From assembly GCF_001039355.2 (NCBI RefSeq), contig NW_019775436.1, forward strand, positions 101,617 through 165,616: a stretch of DNA of 64,000 nucleotides, in the 5' to 3' direction. The notes under the pieces are model-generated. The model was not told where the DNA came from and made no database searches. It was given only the letters and a program-made list of their open reading frames with translations. This DNA is from Lingula anatina. Taxonomy: Eukaryota; Brachiopoda; Lingulata; Lingulida; Lingulidae. The translations under genes and the position numbers were made by a program. Numbering within the stretch: position 1 is the first letter of the stretch; each line of letters starts with the position of its first letter. Below are positions 11,663 to 24,323 of the stretch, piece by piece.

Positions 11663-13892
11663 TTAGACTTTAATAAACATACTGTGTTGAGAACATACTT
11701 CAAACTCAAACATAATCTTTAAAAATATCAATATCTTATAGTTGTTCACCTCTACTGCAATTTCCCTCAGGTGGCCATATCAACACACTAGCCTAGTAAA
11801 ATCAATACAATAATACATGTTGTAGGCCAAGGGCTGGATAACGACGGCCTGTCCACGGTAGGTTCATCCATGCGTCGAACTAATTTGACGCTGAAAATTA
11901 TCAATTAAAAATTCTGTATTAACACATGAATTTTACCCAGAAATATCTCCATTATATTAAATATATGATGAGGTAAGTAACAAGCCACATAAATGCACTA
12001 GCATAGTATAACAGTGCAGGTGAATAACAACGGATCATTCACGGAACGGCTCATACACGCGTCTGCTGCGTGTACAATCGGTTAGGAAAATGGTTCACGC
12101 AGAACAGACCGTACACGTGACACCGGACTTTTAATTTGCCGTAGCGATTGGATAGATAGATGGTCTTAATACCCACAAGCCACATCAACACGCCCCAGTC
12201 GTTTTGAGATCGTTTTCGCTGGGATAAGATAAGAATTAATATATTGTAATCCAGAGGAATATTCCGAAACATCGAAATATAGAATAAAGTTAAATGTTAA
12301 TTCAATTTTTGTTGACTTTTTTACGTTTTGATTTGGTCTATCTTTGTTGATTATCAAGTGCAGTCCACATGTATTATTTCTTCTAACACATTTTTTCGTG
12401 AAACGCACACAATGACAACATTACAAAAATACATTGTGTAGTGGATCTTAGTGTGAACAGCTACTGGTTTTGTAATCAGACTTTACTGATATGCAATCAA
12501 ACTTTGTTGTAGGCAAAACTTAGTACAAATATGGAGAGCACCTAATTCCTTTGAATAAACATTGTTAAAAAAGTACAAATATACATTTTAAAATTAAATG
12601 GAATTCTGTGCAGAGAAAATATTAGGGACCTCTCGCAGAAAGCAGACCGCCGTCAAATGTTGATCAATGCACTCGTTTGAAAACCTACATGTAATACCGG
12701 GGAAGTAACTAGAGGCTGACTGTTGATAAAATGCGTGTAGGTCACCTTAGATTGTTGGTCATGGTAATAATGACATTCCTCGCCGGTCTTTCCTTAACAC
12801 ATGTCTATTATATCTTTCGGGTTCATGGTTTGAAAACATTCATATTACACTTTTTGATAAAAAAATCTGCATCATGTTAATTACTTGTTTGTTTTCAAAA
12901 TGGACATCTGCGATTTTAAATCCCCTATATCGGCATAACTATAAGCAACTGGTCCCCGAAGACAGCTTGCATTTGGAGTCGTTGTCACATTATCGCTGTC
13001 GACTTTTCGTTTTAACGTTGGGAAGTGGCTATGACCAGCCATTGTCCCAATCTGTCTCAAAATTAATCAAGTAGAGTTATATTGAGTAGATAATAGAAAA
13101 TAGGGCGTCTTCGTAAATACATGAAGTTAGGAATGAACAGATATGAATATAGATGATGAAACACGTTTTATTACGAATAATTCCATAGATCGTAATAATA
13201 TGCACGAATGCAAACGAGTCTATCAGACAAAGGCATTAGTACAGGCTTTTTCAGTCTCCCTATTCAAATCAATTAAGTATGCAAAATATCTAGACACAAT
13301 ACATTTGTACATACAACTCGATCAAAGCTTACGGGAGTTAAGCATGTCTTATAAATCAACAAATGGAAAACAATATAATTAATTGAATACAGTTAAAACG
13401 TAATGTTGATCGCCATAGATTTATATCAAACTAATCAAGAATCGGATCTTGACTAATAAACAAGTAAAATGAAGTGAATTTGTATCAAAATTAGCAATTT
13501 AATATAAAATGGCAATCTAGAATGATATTGAAATAACACCGAAATTAGAGATTGACTAAGGAACCGACATTGGTTGCAATGAATTTCAACATGGACGAGC
13601 GAAAGCTTAAATATAGCAATTGTTTTCATAATGTTTATTTCAATTGCAATACTTGAAGCTTAAATTGGACATTTTAGGAAACCATCAAACTTGATCAAAT
13701 AAGCTTTAAAGGAGAATTTCACTCATATGATGTACGGTTGTTATCTTCAAGTTGAATCTCAATCTGTGACTTACAAATGGACTGTTTTGATAGTATATAG
13801 CCAAATATAAGTTGCGTTTTGCAATACGCACTGCAAGATGAATGGAAATTATATATATATATATATATAAAGAAAATGAAAAAATTAGTAAC
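11663..13892. other. Spacer between the two convergent IDO-like genes
   Basis: AT-rich DNA with short unsupported frames (for example 12874-13074 and 13143-13382). A reverse-oriented AATAAA (TTTATT at 13634-13639) could serve IDO-like gene 2. No further element was recognised. Confidence 0.4.
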
Positions 13893-15922
13893 TCAGGAAA
13901 ATAAAATCAGTATTGTCAATAATTTCAAATTAGACTTCAGGATTGCCTTTCCCCAACAAAACAACGCCTTACTCCAAGACCACGCTTTGTTTTCTTCGAT
14001 TCCATTGTCGTTATTGTTGTTGTCAGATGATCTGCCCTGAGCTTTCTTTCTGGCAGATAAAACTTCGTTGCACCGTGCTTTCATTTGACGCCTAAATTTG
14101 GATACCAAATCCTTCTTCAAGAACCCGGACGCAGTCATTGGACATTCGGCTATATAGTCTGGTACCTTTCGCGCATGCCCCAAAAGAAAGGCATAATATA
14201 CCGTAATCAAGTCTGCCTTTGCTTGGGCCAGTTTCTCTGTCGGAAAGATATAACCTTTTGTGCTCTCCTCAAATTTATTTAATAAAACCCTGGAATTTTC
14301 TGGGATGTTCTCCCGCGTCCTCTTTCCAAAACGACTCATTTCGCTCGCACCCTCCATGTCGCAAAACACATTGAGTACCTGGAAAATGAGATTTTCAGAA
14401 GCAGACGACCCAATGTCTGAGTCTAATCCCCATGCAATCATTCCCTGAATGTGTGGTGCAAAGACCTTCCTTGAAATAAAACTGTCGTGCATGTTTGTGT
14501 TGACCTGTCTTAGAACTGCCACGAGGTGTCCTTTTGCAAGATTAACCTTTTCTATCATTTGCTGTTCGACGTCATTCCTGTAGTCTGCGGTCGTGAAGGT
14601 TTGAAGCAAATCCAAGTACTCTCCGAGAGAACTGAGGACGTGAGGGGCTTCACACTCGGCTTTTGCCATCAGCAGCTTGAAGTTTTTTTCCTGGTTCGCT
14701 TTTGCTGGTTCATAATTCCACTTGAACTTCATACCTACTGGCGATCCATTTTCGTCATAAATAGCGTTGCATGCCATCAGTGAAAAGTGGTTGCCACGAT
14801 ATGGAAGCCCGAAATAATCATTTACCTTTTTTTCATGAAATTGGTAAAAAATAAAATCTTATTGAAAATTTCTGTATAAAATAACACAAAAAATACCAAA
14901 ATCGAGACATGAAGCAATGGACAAATAAATATGCTCTATTACTCGTGTTGCTCTGCCAGTAAAAGAAGAACTGGGTGAGAACTTCATAAAATGTCATATT
15001 TTTTAAATAAGATATAATGTTAATGATTATTATAGGTTGCTATACGCAGAATAATTATCGCGTGTAATGTAATGTTCCTTTCATTAGATGTGTGTAATAC
15101 CTTTTTAAAAGGGTCCCAGAGGCAGTCTGGGAATTCGAGAGTGCTTCTTTCCCGTTCCAGGCTCGTGGTTGGTACTGTGCCCCAGCGATAGGCGTGTGCC
15201 AGGTAGCTCAGACAGGCCAGGTAGCCCGCCAGCACATGGATACACTCCCCGTCAATCAGAGACGTGATGGCAACGTCAACTTTGAACAAATCGACCTGAA
15301 AAAATGTATAACTGGATAAACAATAATGAGAAAGAATGAAAGAAATAAAAAAAAAAAGAAATAGAAATAGAGATACAAATAAAAGAAGGATAAGAAGGCA
15401 TAAAAATCCTAATTATCTTGAATAAAAAATCTTGAAGAACATAAAAGAGATTTTTCTGTTGTGCGTATGTTTATGTTAAAAAGAACGGTTTGAAAATCAA
15501 ACGTAATTTTTACCGTTTGTATATCAAACAAGAACGATTATCTACTCCTAACAAATAGGCATATATTTGACACCGTTTTAAGCGTGTGTGCGCGTGTGTG
15601 TGCGTGCGTGTTTGTGTGTGTTTACGTGCGTGAGAGAGAGAGAGTGTGAGAGAGAAAATGTGATTCGCAAACTTAGTTTTGAATTTAAACAAATTACACT
15701 TATGATACTGACCCTGTCAAGTTCCTCTGTCATCCATTCCCTGAACTTCTCCGAACTGTTGAGCGTGTATAACTTCTCAGGCATTTCAAGGCAGACATCT
15801 TGGTAGGTTTGAAAACATGTAGGCCAGTCGTGAAAAACTGGCCGAGGAGGGTAACCTCCACCAAATTTATCGAAAAATGTCGGCAGGTACGCGCTGTAGG
15901 CACTTTTTTGCTGTGTCGCCAT
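13893..15922 (-). CDS. Indoleamine 2,3-dioxygenase-like protein, copy 2
   Basis: Three minus-strand exons, 15713-15922, 15101-15295 and 13893-14825, with the same lengths and phase 0 for the first two exons as in copy 1 (210 and 195 bp), giving about 445 residues. Protein similarity to copy 1 runs from MATQQKSAYSAYLPTFFDKF to the last 30 or so residues, where the two diverge. Copy 2 stops earlier with a short hydrophobic end (LKLLTILILFS) instead of the longer tail of copy 1. The haem-ligand position is again not histidine (PENSRVLL), the Arg231-equivalent is Gln and the GTGGT loop reads PMTAS, so the losses predate the duplication. The first intron contains GT and GA microsatellites (15585-15655). 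The splice donor of exon 1 is GTCAGT. The start codon is the only in-frame ATG that aligns with copy 1. Confidence 0.68.
15585..15655. repeat. GT/GA microsatellite in intron 1 of IDO-like gene 2
   Basis: An irregular GTGTGTGC run is followed by GAGAGAGAGAG-type repeats. It gives rise to chance open frames on both strands that should not be read as protein. Confidence 0.85.
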
Positions 15923-15975
15923 TGTTTTTCACTAAAATAAAAAGGCATTGAAATTATATTGACAGGGTTCCAAGC

Positions 15976-16459
15976 TTAAAGTGATAACAACGCTTTGAAT
16001 GGCATCCATATTTCCAGGGCCGTAGCCTGAGCAAAGTGCCAGGGGGGGCAGTAAGCGGACACGAGGGGGCGAAGCCCCCGAGGGGGGAGGTTGTGGGAGG
16101 GGGTGTCCCCCTCCAATGGTGTGGAAAAATTTTTAAAAACTGTATACATAATACTGCATTCTGGTGCATTTTAACTGTTATTTATTGCTCAATCAGAAGT
16201 CAAAAATTATTGCAATTATTTTTTTTTTACCTTTGCGATTATTTTTTTTGCACCTCAAATCCCAGGGGGGCAGCTGCCCCCCCCTGCCCCTCCGGAGGCT
16301 ACAGCCCTGATTTCACAATTAATCCATAAAAAAACACCCCATACAGATATAATAAATTCATTTTTACCACCAAAACGGCGGTTATCGCAATTATACTGGA
16401 ATCTGTGCTTGCCATTGGACCTCCATAGACGGCTTCCTCGATCTCTCGAGAGATTATTA

Positions 16460-16495
<36 letters not shown>

Positions 16496-16607
16496 AGGCA
16501 CTAACTTCGAATGAACGGATTCATTAACCATTGCTGAGTATGGGAAAATTGTCGTTTACCCCAGGAAAATCCTTTTTTGCCAAAATGAACAGTTGTTATC
16601 CTGTTAA
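15976..16607. mobile_element. MITE-like element, family A, copy 3, interrupted by a second MITE
   Basis: Outer ends read TTAAAGTGATAACAACGC at the left and GTTGTTATCCTGTTAA at the right, in inverted orientation. Between them, sequence in reverse orientation matches copies 1 and 2 (for example AACGGCGGTTATCGCAATTA near 16373-16394 and TGAGTATGGGAAAATTG near 16534-16551). A different MITE (16015-16309) interrupts it, and a 32-base poly(A) tract lies at 16461-16492. Confidence 0.65.
16015..16309. mobile_element. CAGGGC-ended MITE inserted into family A copy 3
   Basis: Begins CAGGGCCGTAGCCTGAGC and ends GGCTACAGCCCTG, an inverted terminal match. It is flanked by ATTTC at 16010-16014 and 16310-16314, a five-base duplication. 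The ends are G/C-rich (GGGGGCGAAGCCCCCG near the left end, GGGGGGGCAGCTGCCCCCC type near the right) and the centre is AT-rich. Removing it rejoins the family A sequence on both sides. No protein is encoded; superfamily not assigned. Confidence 0.72.
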
Positions 16608-16612
16608 GGAAT

Positions 16613-18474
16613 ATCCTACGCCACTACAAACAGGTACGCTGTAGTTCTGTAATACAGCAAAATATCATCAACCCTTTGAAGTTATCAGGACTTAACCTTT
16701 GTAAATTATTTTTAAGTGTTTTTTTATTCATATCGATCATTGATGACAACAAAATAACATTGGTTTGAAAGCCCAAATATGCAACATTATGTTTAATAAA
16801 ACATAAAACAAGAACGAACGATATAGAACCTACCTTTAAAATGCATATGCAATGTTATAAGCAGAATCAAAACCTTGCCGATATCTAATGTAATAACCCG
16901 TAAATATCAAATTTTTATTAAAAAATCAAAACAAATTTCACTCAAAAATATCTAGCTTACCTGTTTCGAGTCAAGAGCTCTTCGACCTGTGAATGCAAGA
17001 TACTGATAAGACATTGCTTTATATAGTTTCACCACAATACTGTTACGTGACCATAACCTACTGACCAATTTGTAAAATGCGCGAATTGCGAAACCAGAAA
17101 ACTGGGCCACTCCCCTGCACAATTATGAAATATGGGGCGGTTTACCCATGTGTGTCGAGTGATTTAATCATCAGCCAAATAAGCTAAAATTTTAGCATTG
17201 AATGCTATCTGATTAAAACGGCGGCATATGAGGTCGTGCAAAACTGAAAAAAAATCACTCACAGATGTTTGTTTTCGTTCAGGAACTGTCCGGTGTAGAT
17301 CAAGTCACAAGGTGTGACAAGGACTTTTCGCTGATTACGTTACATTACTACTCGATTATTATAATGAGGATACACGTGTCTTTATAACCCTTAGCGCCAC
17401 CTTTTGTCTACGCTTGCCGTAGTACACATTATATTCTGTCCTTGGTTTACTCTACCCAGCACACTGCACGCAGTAGCCTACACTGTAAGGAGCGCGTATA
17501 TGAGACGTCGGCGACGCATGCATTTTGTGAAATATTTACATTACCACTTTCTAGTTACTGTTGACTTCTTGCTGTATAGGATTGCTCTATGATAAACAGC
17601 GAAAATAATCGGGCAAGTCAAAATTATGCCAATGTGTTCGTCATTTGCGTGACTCAGATCTATGCTTGCTTTTTTTTTTTTTTTTTTTTGAATTACCCTC
17701 GTATCATTACGGGTAAGCTTTTTATTCGGGTGCCCAATTTTAAACCCTCTTTCCCACTAGTAGTTTTTCATGAAATCTCGAGAAAAGATTGATTTTATTA
17801 TTTATTATTATTTTTTGGGGGGCGGGGGGGGGGGGGAGGGGGAATGGTTCGCACAATTTGATCGAGTGCTACTTGCGTGCACCCTTAGTAAAAAAAAATG
17901 TCTCAGCTGAACACATTAACAACACTTTTTTTTATATCGAGTCACACTTGGTATCTTAATAAAAGATTCAGTATAGTTCTATTATGAAAGATAACATTGT
18001 ATATATGCCCCGTTCTAAATATAAACTCAGATAAAATAGTTCTAAGTTTTTGCATTCAAATGATGGAACAATTGGCTGTCAGGTTGTTAAAAAAAGTAAA
18101 TAGGGCCTACATATGATGCTTTTTAAATTGCTTAAGAAGGCAAGAAGTGTAAATTTGCATGTGCAAACATGGGATATTTTTATTGGCCATTTTTTCTTTT
18201 CATGAAGAATATGTTCTTATCATTAATTCTTTATATCTTATTGTTTATAACTTATATAAGGTTTATCTATTTTATCATCATTATCTTTCAAATCCGCCCA
18301 AAGCTCAGTAGAGTTTGAGTTTTATAGTGTGTGCTATATACCTAAAAATTAAGTTGACTTATGATTTGTATATCGCGTCCAAGTCTCAAGGTAAAAAATG
18401 TTCTGTGGTGGGGAAACCACGTCGCGCATGCGCACAACATTAAAAAGAAAGTTCGGTATCAGAAGCAACTGCTC
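16613..18474. other. Upstream region of the mARC-like gene
   Basis: No gene was recognised. Contains homopolymer runs (T-run near 17669-17689, G-rich run near 17817-17841) that break reading frames. In-frame ATG 18361 precedes the chosen mARC start but adds a segment without similarity to the family. Confidence 0.4.
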
Positions 18475-19337
18475 ATGGACGGCGGGGACGTTAACGTGTT
18501 CGCTGGCATTCTTTCTGTCAGCCTTGCTAAATATGTCTTTGCATGGTGGGCCCAACGCAGTTCTCAGAACTTCAAGCTAGTTGGAAGAGTTTCTGGTTTG
18601 TACCTTCACCCAGTTAAGTCCTGTAAAGGGATTGACTTGCTCGGTGCGGAATGCACTAAGTTGGGCCTGAAGGTCGGCGATGTTGGGGACAGGTAAAGCA
18701 AATAAACCCGATACGGCAAAATAACCTAGATCCTTAGTATGTAAATAAAGCCATGTTGTCCATAGGCAATTGACAGTAGTAATAGACTGCGGTAAAGGTT
18801 TAGCAGTGAGTGTGTTGGGGGTGGGGTGGGGCGGGGGATGAATGAGAATCTTTTCTAAAGGGGGATTTTATATAAACGGGCCCGTAGACTACTAGAAGGC
18901 CTACCGTTTAGCGGGGATGTCACAAGAACAGTTATTTTAACGTTTGTGCACAACTTGCGACGATCCTCTAGATCTCCATAAATCAGCATTTTTAAAGAAT
19001 TCATAATATGCTACAAAAATGTATAGTTTTGCCATTTTTATCAGCCTGATGCATCTAAAATACTTCTACATGCAACATATGTTTAGGATTGATTTGCATG
19101 ATACATTTTTTCACTTGAAGGATCATAAACGGACAATCTGTCTGCAGGCCAGTTATTCTTATTGACATTTGTGTTTCCAAAATTTTAGAAAAAAACTGTT
19201 CAAAGTGATTGCCAAAAGCATGAATGTAAAAATCAGGATGAAGCTGGATTAAATTAAAATGTAACAGAATTTGTGAAGTTCCTTTTGGGTTTGAGCAACA
19301 TTTTTTCTAAACACTGCACTGGATGTAATATTTACAT

Positions 19338-19407
<70 letters not shown>

Positions 19408-21271
19408 GGCACTACACGTAAAATTTTTTTAACAGCTCAGTAGTATATCATTTACTAAACAGTGGGGAAAAAACTGATTATAAATACCAAATGGAATTTT
19501 CATTATTTCTCTTTTTCTTAGGCAGTGGATGGTAATCAGAAAGGATGAGACATTTGTCAGCATAAGAGAGGAACCATCTATGGTCTTTATAGAGGTCAGC
19601 ATCCAGGGCGATTGTTTGCATCTTGATGCTCCAGGAATGGAGACACTGAAAGTGCCTGTTCATATGCCATTGAATACCACAGATGTCAGGAACTGCATGT
19701 AATTATGAAATCTGAATTAAGGGGTGGGAATAGGGTGCAATGGACAAAAACAAAATGTTATTTTTGCCAAATTATTTCTATTATAATTTTTGAAATAGCA
19801 TTATTTTAAATTGTTCAAGATAAGTAATTAGTAATAAAGAGGGAGGTACGTTACTTATTCCAGCTAAATTATTAGGTGCATAGTTTGATATCCATTCCAG
19901 TGTTAAAAAGTTAGATTTGATTTCATACTATGTAGTCTGTATATCGATAACTGACAGTCTAGACCATTGCTGTGATTGATAAAATGGCGTCTTGATATTA
20001 TAGAATGCGGGACATGCGCTGCACAGGCTTGGACTGTGGGCAACAGGCAGCTGATTGGATGAACAGATATTTGAAACAAGATGGAATGCGTCTTGTATAC
20101 TGTCATCCAAGTTTATCCAAAAGGGAGATGAGGACCAAGAAAACTTATTTCCCTAATCGTTCAAGACCAGGAGACCAGGTAAAATATCTTTTTCATCATA
20201 AAACACATTCTAGCTGACTTATTCATTTCTAAGGTGAGTTGAAGATACTCTCCACAGCCTTGAAAGTCCTCCACAGTCATATTTGCACCCTGCCAAGTTT
20301 CTCATAATGCCCAATTCAGACCTTAAAGTCAATAAAATCCTTTTAGTAGAAGTTTTTATTGTGAAGTGTACCTATGTGTCCTTATTATCGTTATCAGAAA
20401 TTGTGATAAAGTTGTTTATCTTTTTTTTTTAATTTTATTGAGCACCAATTTATTATTGTTATAACTTGATGTTTAAATATAATGGAATATTCAGCAGTGA
20501 AGATCAAGTCAAATACAGTTCAGTTTTCCCTTTCATCACATATTATCCTACAGTTTTTATTCTAAGAAGACATCCCCACTGCTTTTCAGGCACTCTATCC
20601 AGACTTTAGTGCCTTCCTATTAATGTCAGAAGCTTCTGTGAAGAATGTCAACAGTAACCTGCCTGAAGGGAAAGAAGTTTACATGCGAACTTTCCGTCCA
20701 AATATAGTTGTCTCTGGTTGTCATGCCTTTGCAGAGGTAATACTATTTATTCTTGTTGTATCAATTATATGAAATGGGGTACCTTTCCAGCATATTTCTG
20801 TTTACTCTTTGGTGATAATCTGTGTGACAATTAAAGATGTTTATCAATGTATGTATAATATCATATATACAATGAATTTTTTTTAAAATTTAATAATTGG
20901 TATTTGTTCTTTGTGTAATATTTTGTGTGAATTTTTAAAAAAATTTAATTTTTCAAATAATTATAGGATGGTTGGCAGAGAGTTCGCATTGGAAACAACC
21001 AGTTTGTTAGGCTGAAACATTGTCAGAGGTAATGATTGGTTTTGCTATCATATGAAAAATAGAAGAAGTTAATAATTTTTAGAGCTAAAGCTGCTTTTGC
21101 TATACTTCTATACTATCATTGCAGAAAATAGCTTTATAGCCTGTTAGTAGCCACGGCATTTGCTTTTAAATGAACTGAAACAAGCTAATGTGTAAATTTT
21201 AGAGGCTTCTTATAAATAGTTATTGTTACTAATTATTGAAATCCATAAGAATATGACACAAGATGAAATTA

Positions 21272-21319
<48 letters not shown>

Positions 21320-21766
21320 CCGAGTCTAAGAATACAGGGTTTGTATAAGTAATTCACATGATCGATTTAAAACCATTTTCTGTGTGTAATTTTGTATTGT
21401 TCTAGGTGTATTATGACTACTGTGAATCCAGAAACTGGGATAAAAGATCCAGACAATGAACCACTGAAATCAATGAGCAAGTAGGTATAAACTTAAGCAT
21501 GAAAAACTTCATGTTTGCAATATTTGAATGAACAGACTTGTGCAAGAATATGATTGCATTTTGACGTCTCCTTTTTTTATTTTTGCTTCATTAGGATAAT
21601 TTCAACATTGGCTTTTATGAGCAAATGATTTTTTTCCATTTCTTTATGTTCCAGATACCGCCAACATCCAGATTTCCGTACCCCTGTGCTTGGGATTAAT
21701 TTAGCAGCAGATGTCTGTGGACCTATCAGCGTTGGGGACCCAGTGTATGCAGTATTATCTGATTGA
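18475..21766 (+). CDS. MTARC: Mitochondrial amidoxime-reducing component (MOSC-domain molybdoenzyme)
   Basis: Seven exons: 18475-18692, 19522-19698, 20004-20178, 20590-20736, 20967-21028, 21406-21480 and 21655-21766, 966 bp and 321 residues, with consistent phases. mARC proteins carry the molybdenum cofactor and, with cytochrome b5 and its reductase, reduce N-hydroxylated compounds at the outer mitochondrial membrane. The N-terminus has a hydrophobic stretch (about residues 8-24) fitting the membrane anchor. Next comes the MOSC N-terminal barrel with LYLHPVKSCKGIDL. RFRPNIV-type signature residues appear as FRPNIVVSGCHAFAED, and RCIMTTVNPETG holds the conserved cysteine expected to bind Mo. 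It ends with ISVGDPVYAVLSD. Length is close to the human enzymes (about 335). ATG 18475 is preferred because it places the anchor at the N-terminus; ATG 18361 is in frame upstream. Polyadenylation signals lie at 22268-22273 and about 22305. Confidence 0.9.
19340..19402. repeat. (AT)n microsatellite in mARC intron 1
   Basis: About 31 uninterrupted AT units. Confidence 0.95.
21274..21316. repeat. (AT)n microsatellite in mARC intron 5
   Basis: About 21 AT units just upstream of exon 6. Confidence 0.92.
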
Positions 21767-24323
21767 GTGAATCAGAATGATGGATTTTCAAACATTTTTT
21801 TATACTTGCCAAAATGTTTGCTTTTTTATAAACAGCTCACATTCCTCAATGAGCAAAACTGTGTTTTATATACTACTGTAATTGACCTTCATTTATTAAG
21901 AGCATGCAGCTGAATATAGAGCTATTTTTTACCACTTTTACTGATGTTAACAGGGTCTTGAGAAGCACCAGCATTGGCTTGCTAGAGAAGGCAGATTTAT
22001 GCCTGTTAAAACACCAGTTTGTTCAATTATTACAGTCAAGTGCCATATTATTGGAGTTATACATTTAATATTTTACAAAAGAAGTAATTATTTTGTTTGC
22101 ACAAATATTTTAAACAGCATTCCAGGTAAATAAAAACTAATGTGGAGGTTATAAGAAGTAATGTTGTTTTAAAAGTGGAAGGTATCTGTAGTTATGTTAT
22201 ATAGAATTCGAAGCTTTGGACGCCACCGTCTTCACTGTAGAGGTATAACACATTTTGCCTTGTCTAAAATAAAGTACAATTTTTGTAATCTATGCTTAGT
22301 CTTTAAATAAAAACTGTTAAATTTGAAAGATTTCAGACTCCCAACATAAACAGCAGGTTATATCATTCTATTTGTTTTTAGCCATGGATTTTGAAAGTCA
22401 AACTTAGCTTATTCAATCATCACAACCATTGTACTTGAATTGCCATTCATGAAGCCCAGTCTTTTAAATTAAACCACCTGGGATAGAATTTGTTACACAG
22501 AAAATAATGAGGCAGTTCATTCTTTATCTGCCCTCGTCTCAGGGCTGTAGGTCTGTGGTTTATTTGGCATTATATTTCCACACAATTGAGCAATGCTTAT
22601 AAAACAAGCCCTTGAATAAAATAAAACAAATAATAAACAGATGAATTTGATGAATAAAAAAAACAAAAAAAACAATCACAACTTTTTATTTTAGCTTTTT
22701 TCTTCAACACAAAATTACAAACTAAATATCATCAAAGCTTGCCTCCCAAGATAAAATGCAATGTTTAAATGACGAATTAAACCTTACATATGATTATCTA
22801 AAATACAGACAGCTGTGTAATTTCAAACAACAAAGTATTTGTTTAATAATGGTCTACGAGTTCAACAAATGATACCAAAATACACTGCATCCAAAATGAA
22901 ATATTACAACAAAATAAATTGCCTTAACTTCTAAAGTAAATGATAGCAAAAGGTAAACTATAAACTATACAGAAAACCTTTCAAAAATTTTATTAAACAT
23001 TATTGCAAAAATTCTAATAAAATCAAGTGTGTTAAAAAACAGAAGACAAAACTTACCACTTTCCAGTAATGCATTGTGAAAATTATGTGGAAAATAATCT
23101 TGAAGAAAGTGGTGCCATGGTACAACATCCCCTTGATGTTTGTAACTCTAATATATTCAGTGTTGTAATATTTTATCAATTCAACTCTTTGTATAAAGAA
23201 ATATACCTTTTCAAGATAACCTTGTAGCTCAACCCCTCTATCAATGAAAAAATTATGCTTTGCCTGAGAAAAAAAGATCCCTCAAATCATTTTAAATAAA
23301 CATTTTAAATAAACTAACAAATGACTAGAGAGACAAGTCAAGACAATGCAAAGCCAACCAAAGTATATATAGTCCTTTTAAAATGTTCTGTTATAGTTTG
23401 TGGGTGATAAAAATAAGGTCCTCCACAGGAGAGAATCACAGGTTAATGAATTAACTGGAAAAAAAATACACCTTGTTTCGGTACAAAAATTAATGTCATA
23501 CATGGAAAGTCAGCAAGATTGCCAAAAATGAAAGATCTATTGAAGTTCGCCATTCATTCTTTCCCCCCCTGAGATCAACATTCCTTTTTTGTAAACTATG
23601 AATGGAAATCTAAACAGTAACATTTTTCAACATCATAATTCTCAAGTCTGTGAATATGGGGTTACCTGAACATTTTATATAGAAAAGCATATGGGAGAAA
23701 AATTTCAGGCTTAAATATAAAACGCTCTAAAAAATAAATTATTTTAAATATGCAACTTTTCGGGCTCAATTTATTAGTTTTTAGCATAGTTCTTCACAAT
23801 AAATTAAAAGAAAACAAAATCTGGGAGGGTCATGTTCCAATGCCCCTATGTTATTTTTCTGATTCTTACAGAGACTGGTACTTAATTATTTTCCTCAGTG
23901 TATTAACTGAAATTTATTAATCAATGATAATTTTTATTGAGAGAGAGTGAAAGGTGTGCAAATAAGTAAAAAACAAACCTGTCTTCCTAAGGAAAAACAA
24001 ATTGATTTTATAGTATTAAACATGTAAATCCTTTGTTAGCTAAGGAATTGGACACACTCCTTTATCAAGGCAATGTAGGTAACATATGGTGATTATTCAA
24101 TAAATACAAACACAATTGATAAATTACATTTCCAAAGGCAATGTCCTGCTTTAGATAACTGAACAGGATGATAAGAGGCACCAGGGAAATTGAATTTTTG
24201 TGAGTTATCAAAAATGATAAATTTTTTGTATAATGTGCAATTGGAATTGGGGATATTTTTTAAATATTTGAATGATTACAGTAAACCACATCAACATCAA
24301 AAGGTTTTGATTTTCTTTCCCAG
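21767..24323. other. mARC 3' UTR and spacer before the scaffold gene
   Basis: The 3' UTR of the mARC-like gene probably ends near the AATAAA signals at 22268 and 22305. From there to 24323 the sequence is strongly AT-rich, and I found no exon, start codon context or repeat that would supply the missing 5' part of the CDK5RAP2-like gene. Confidence 0.45.

Noticed and set aside
15510-15692. Open frames through the GT/GA repeats in the IDO-like gene 2 intron
   Set aside because: Produced by microsatellite repetition and lying between two well-supported exons.
18361-18474. Upstream in-frame ATG extending the mARC protein by 38 residues
   Set aside because: The extension has no family similarity and would bury the membrane anchor; ATG 18475 fits the family layout better, though transcripts would decide.
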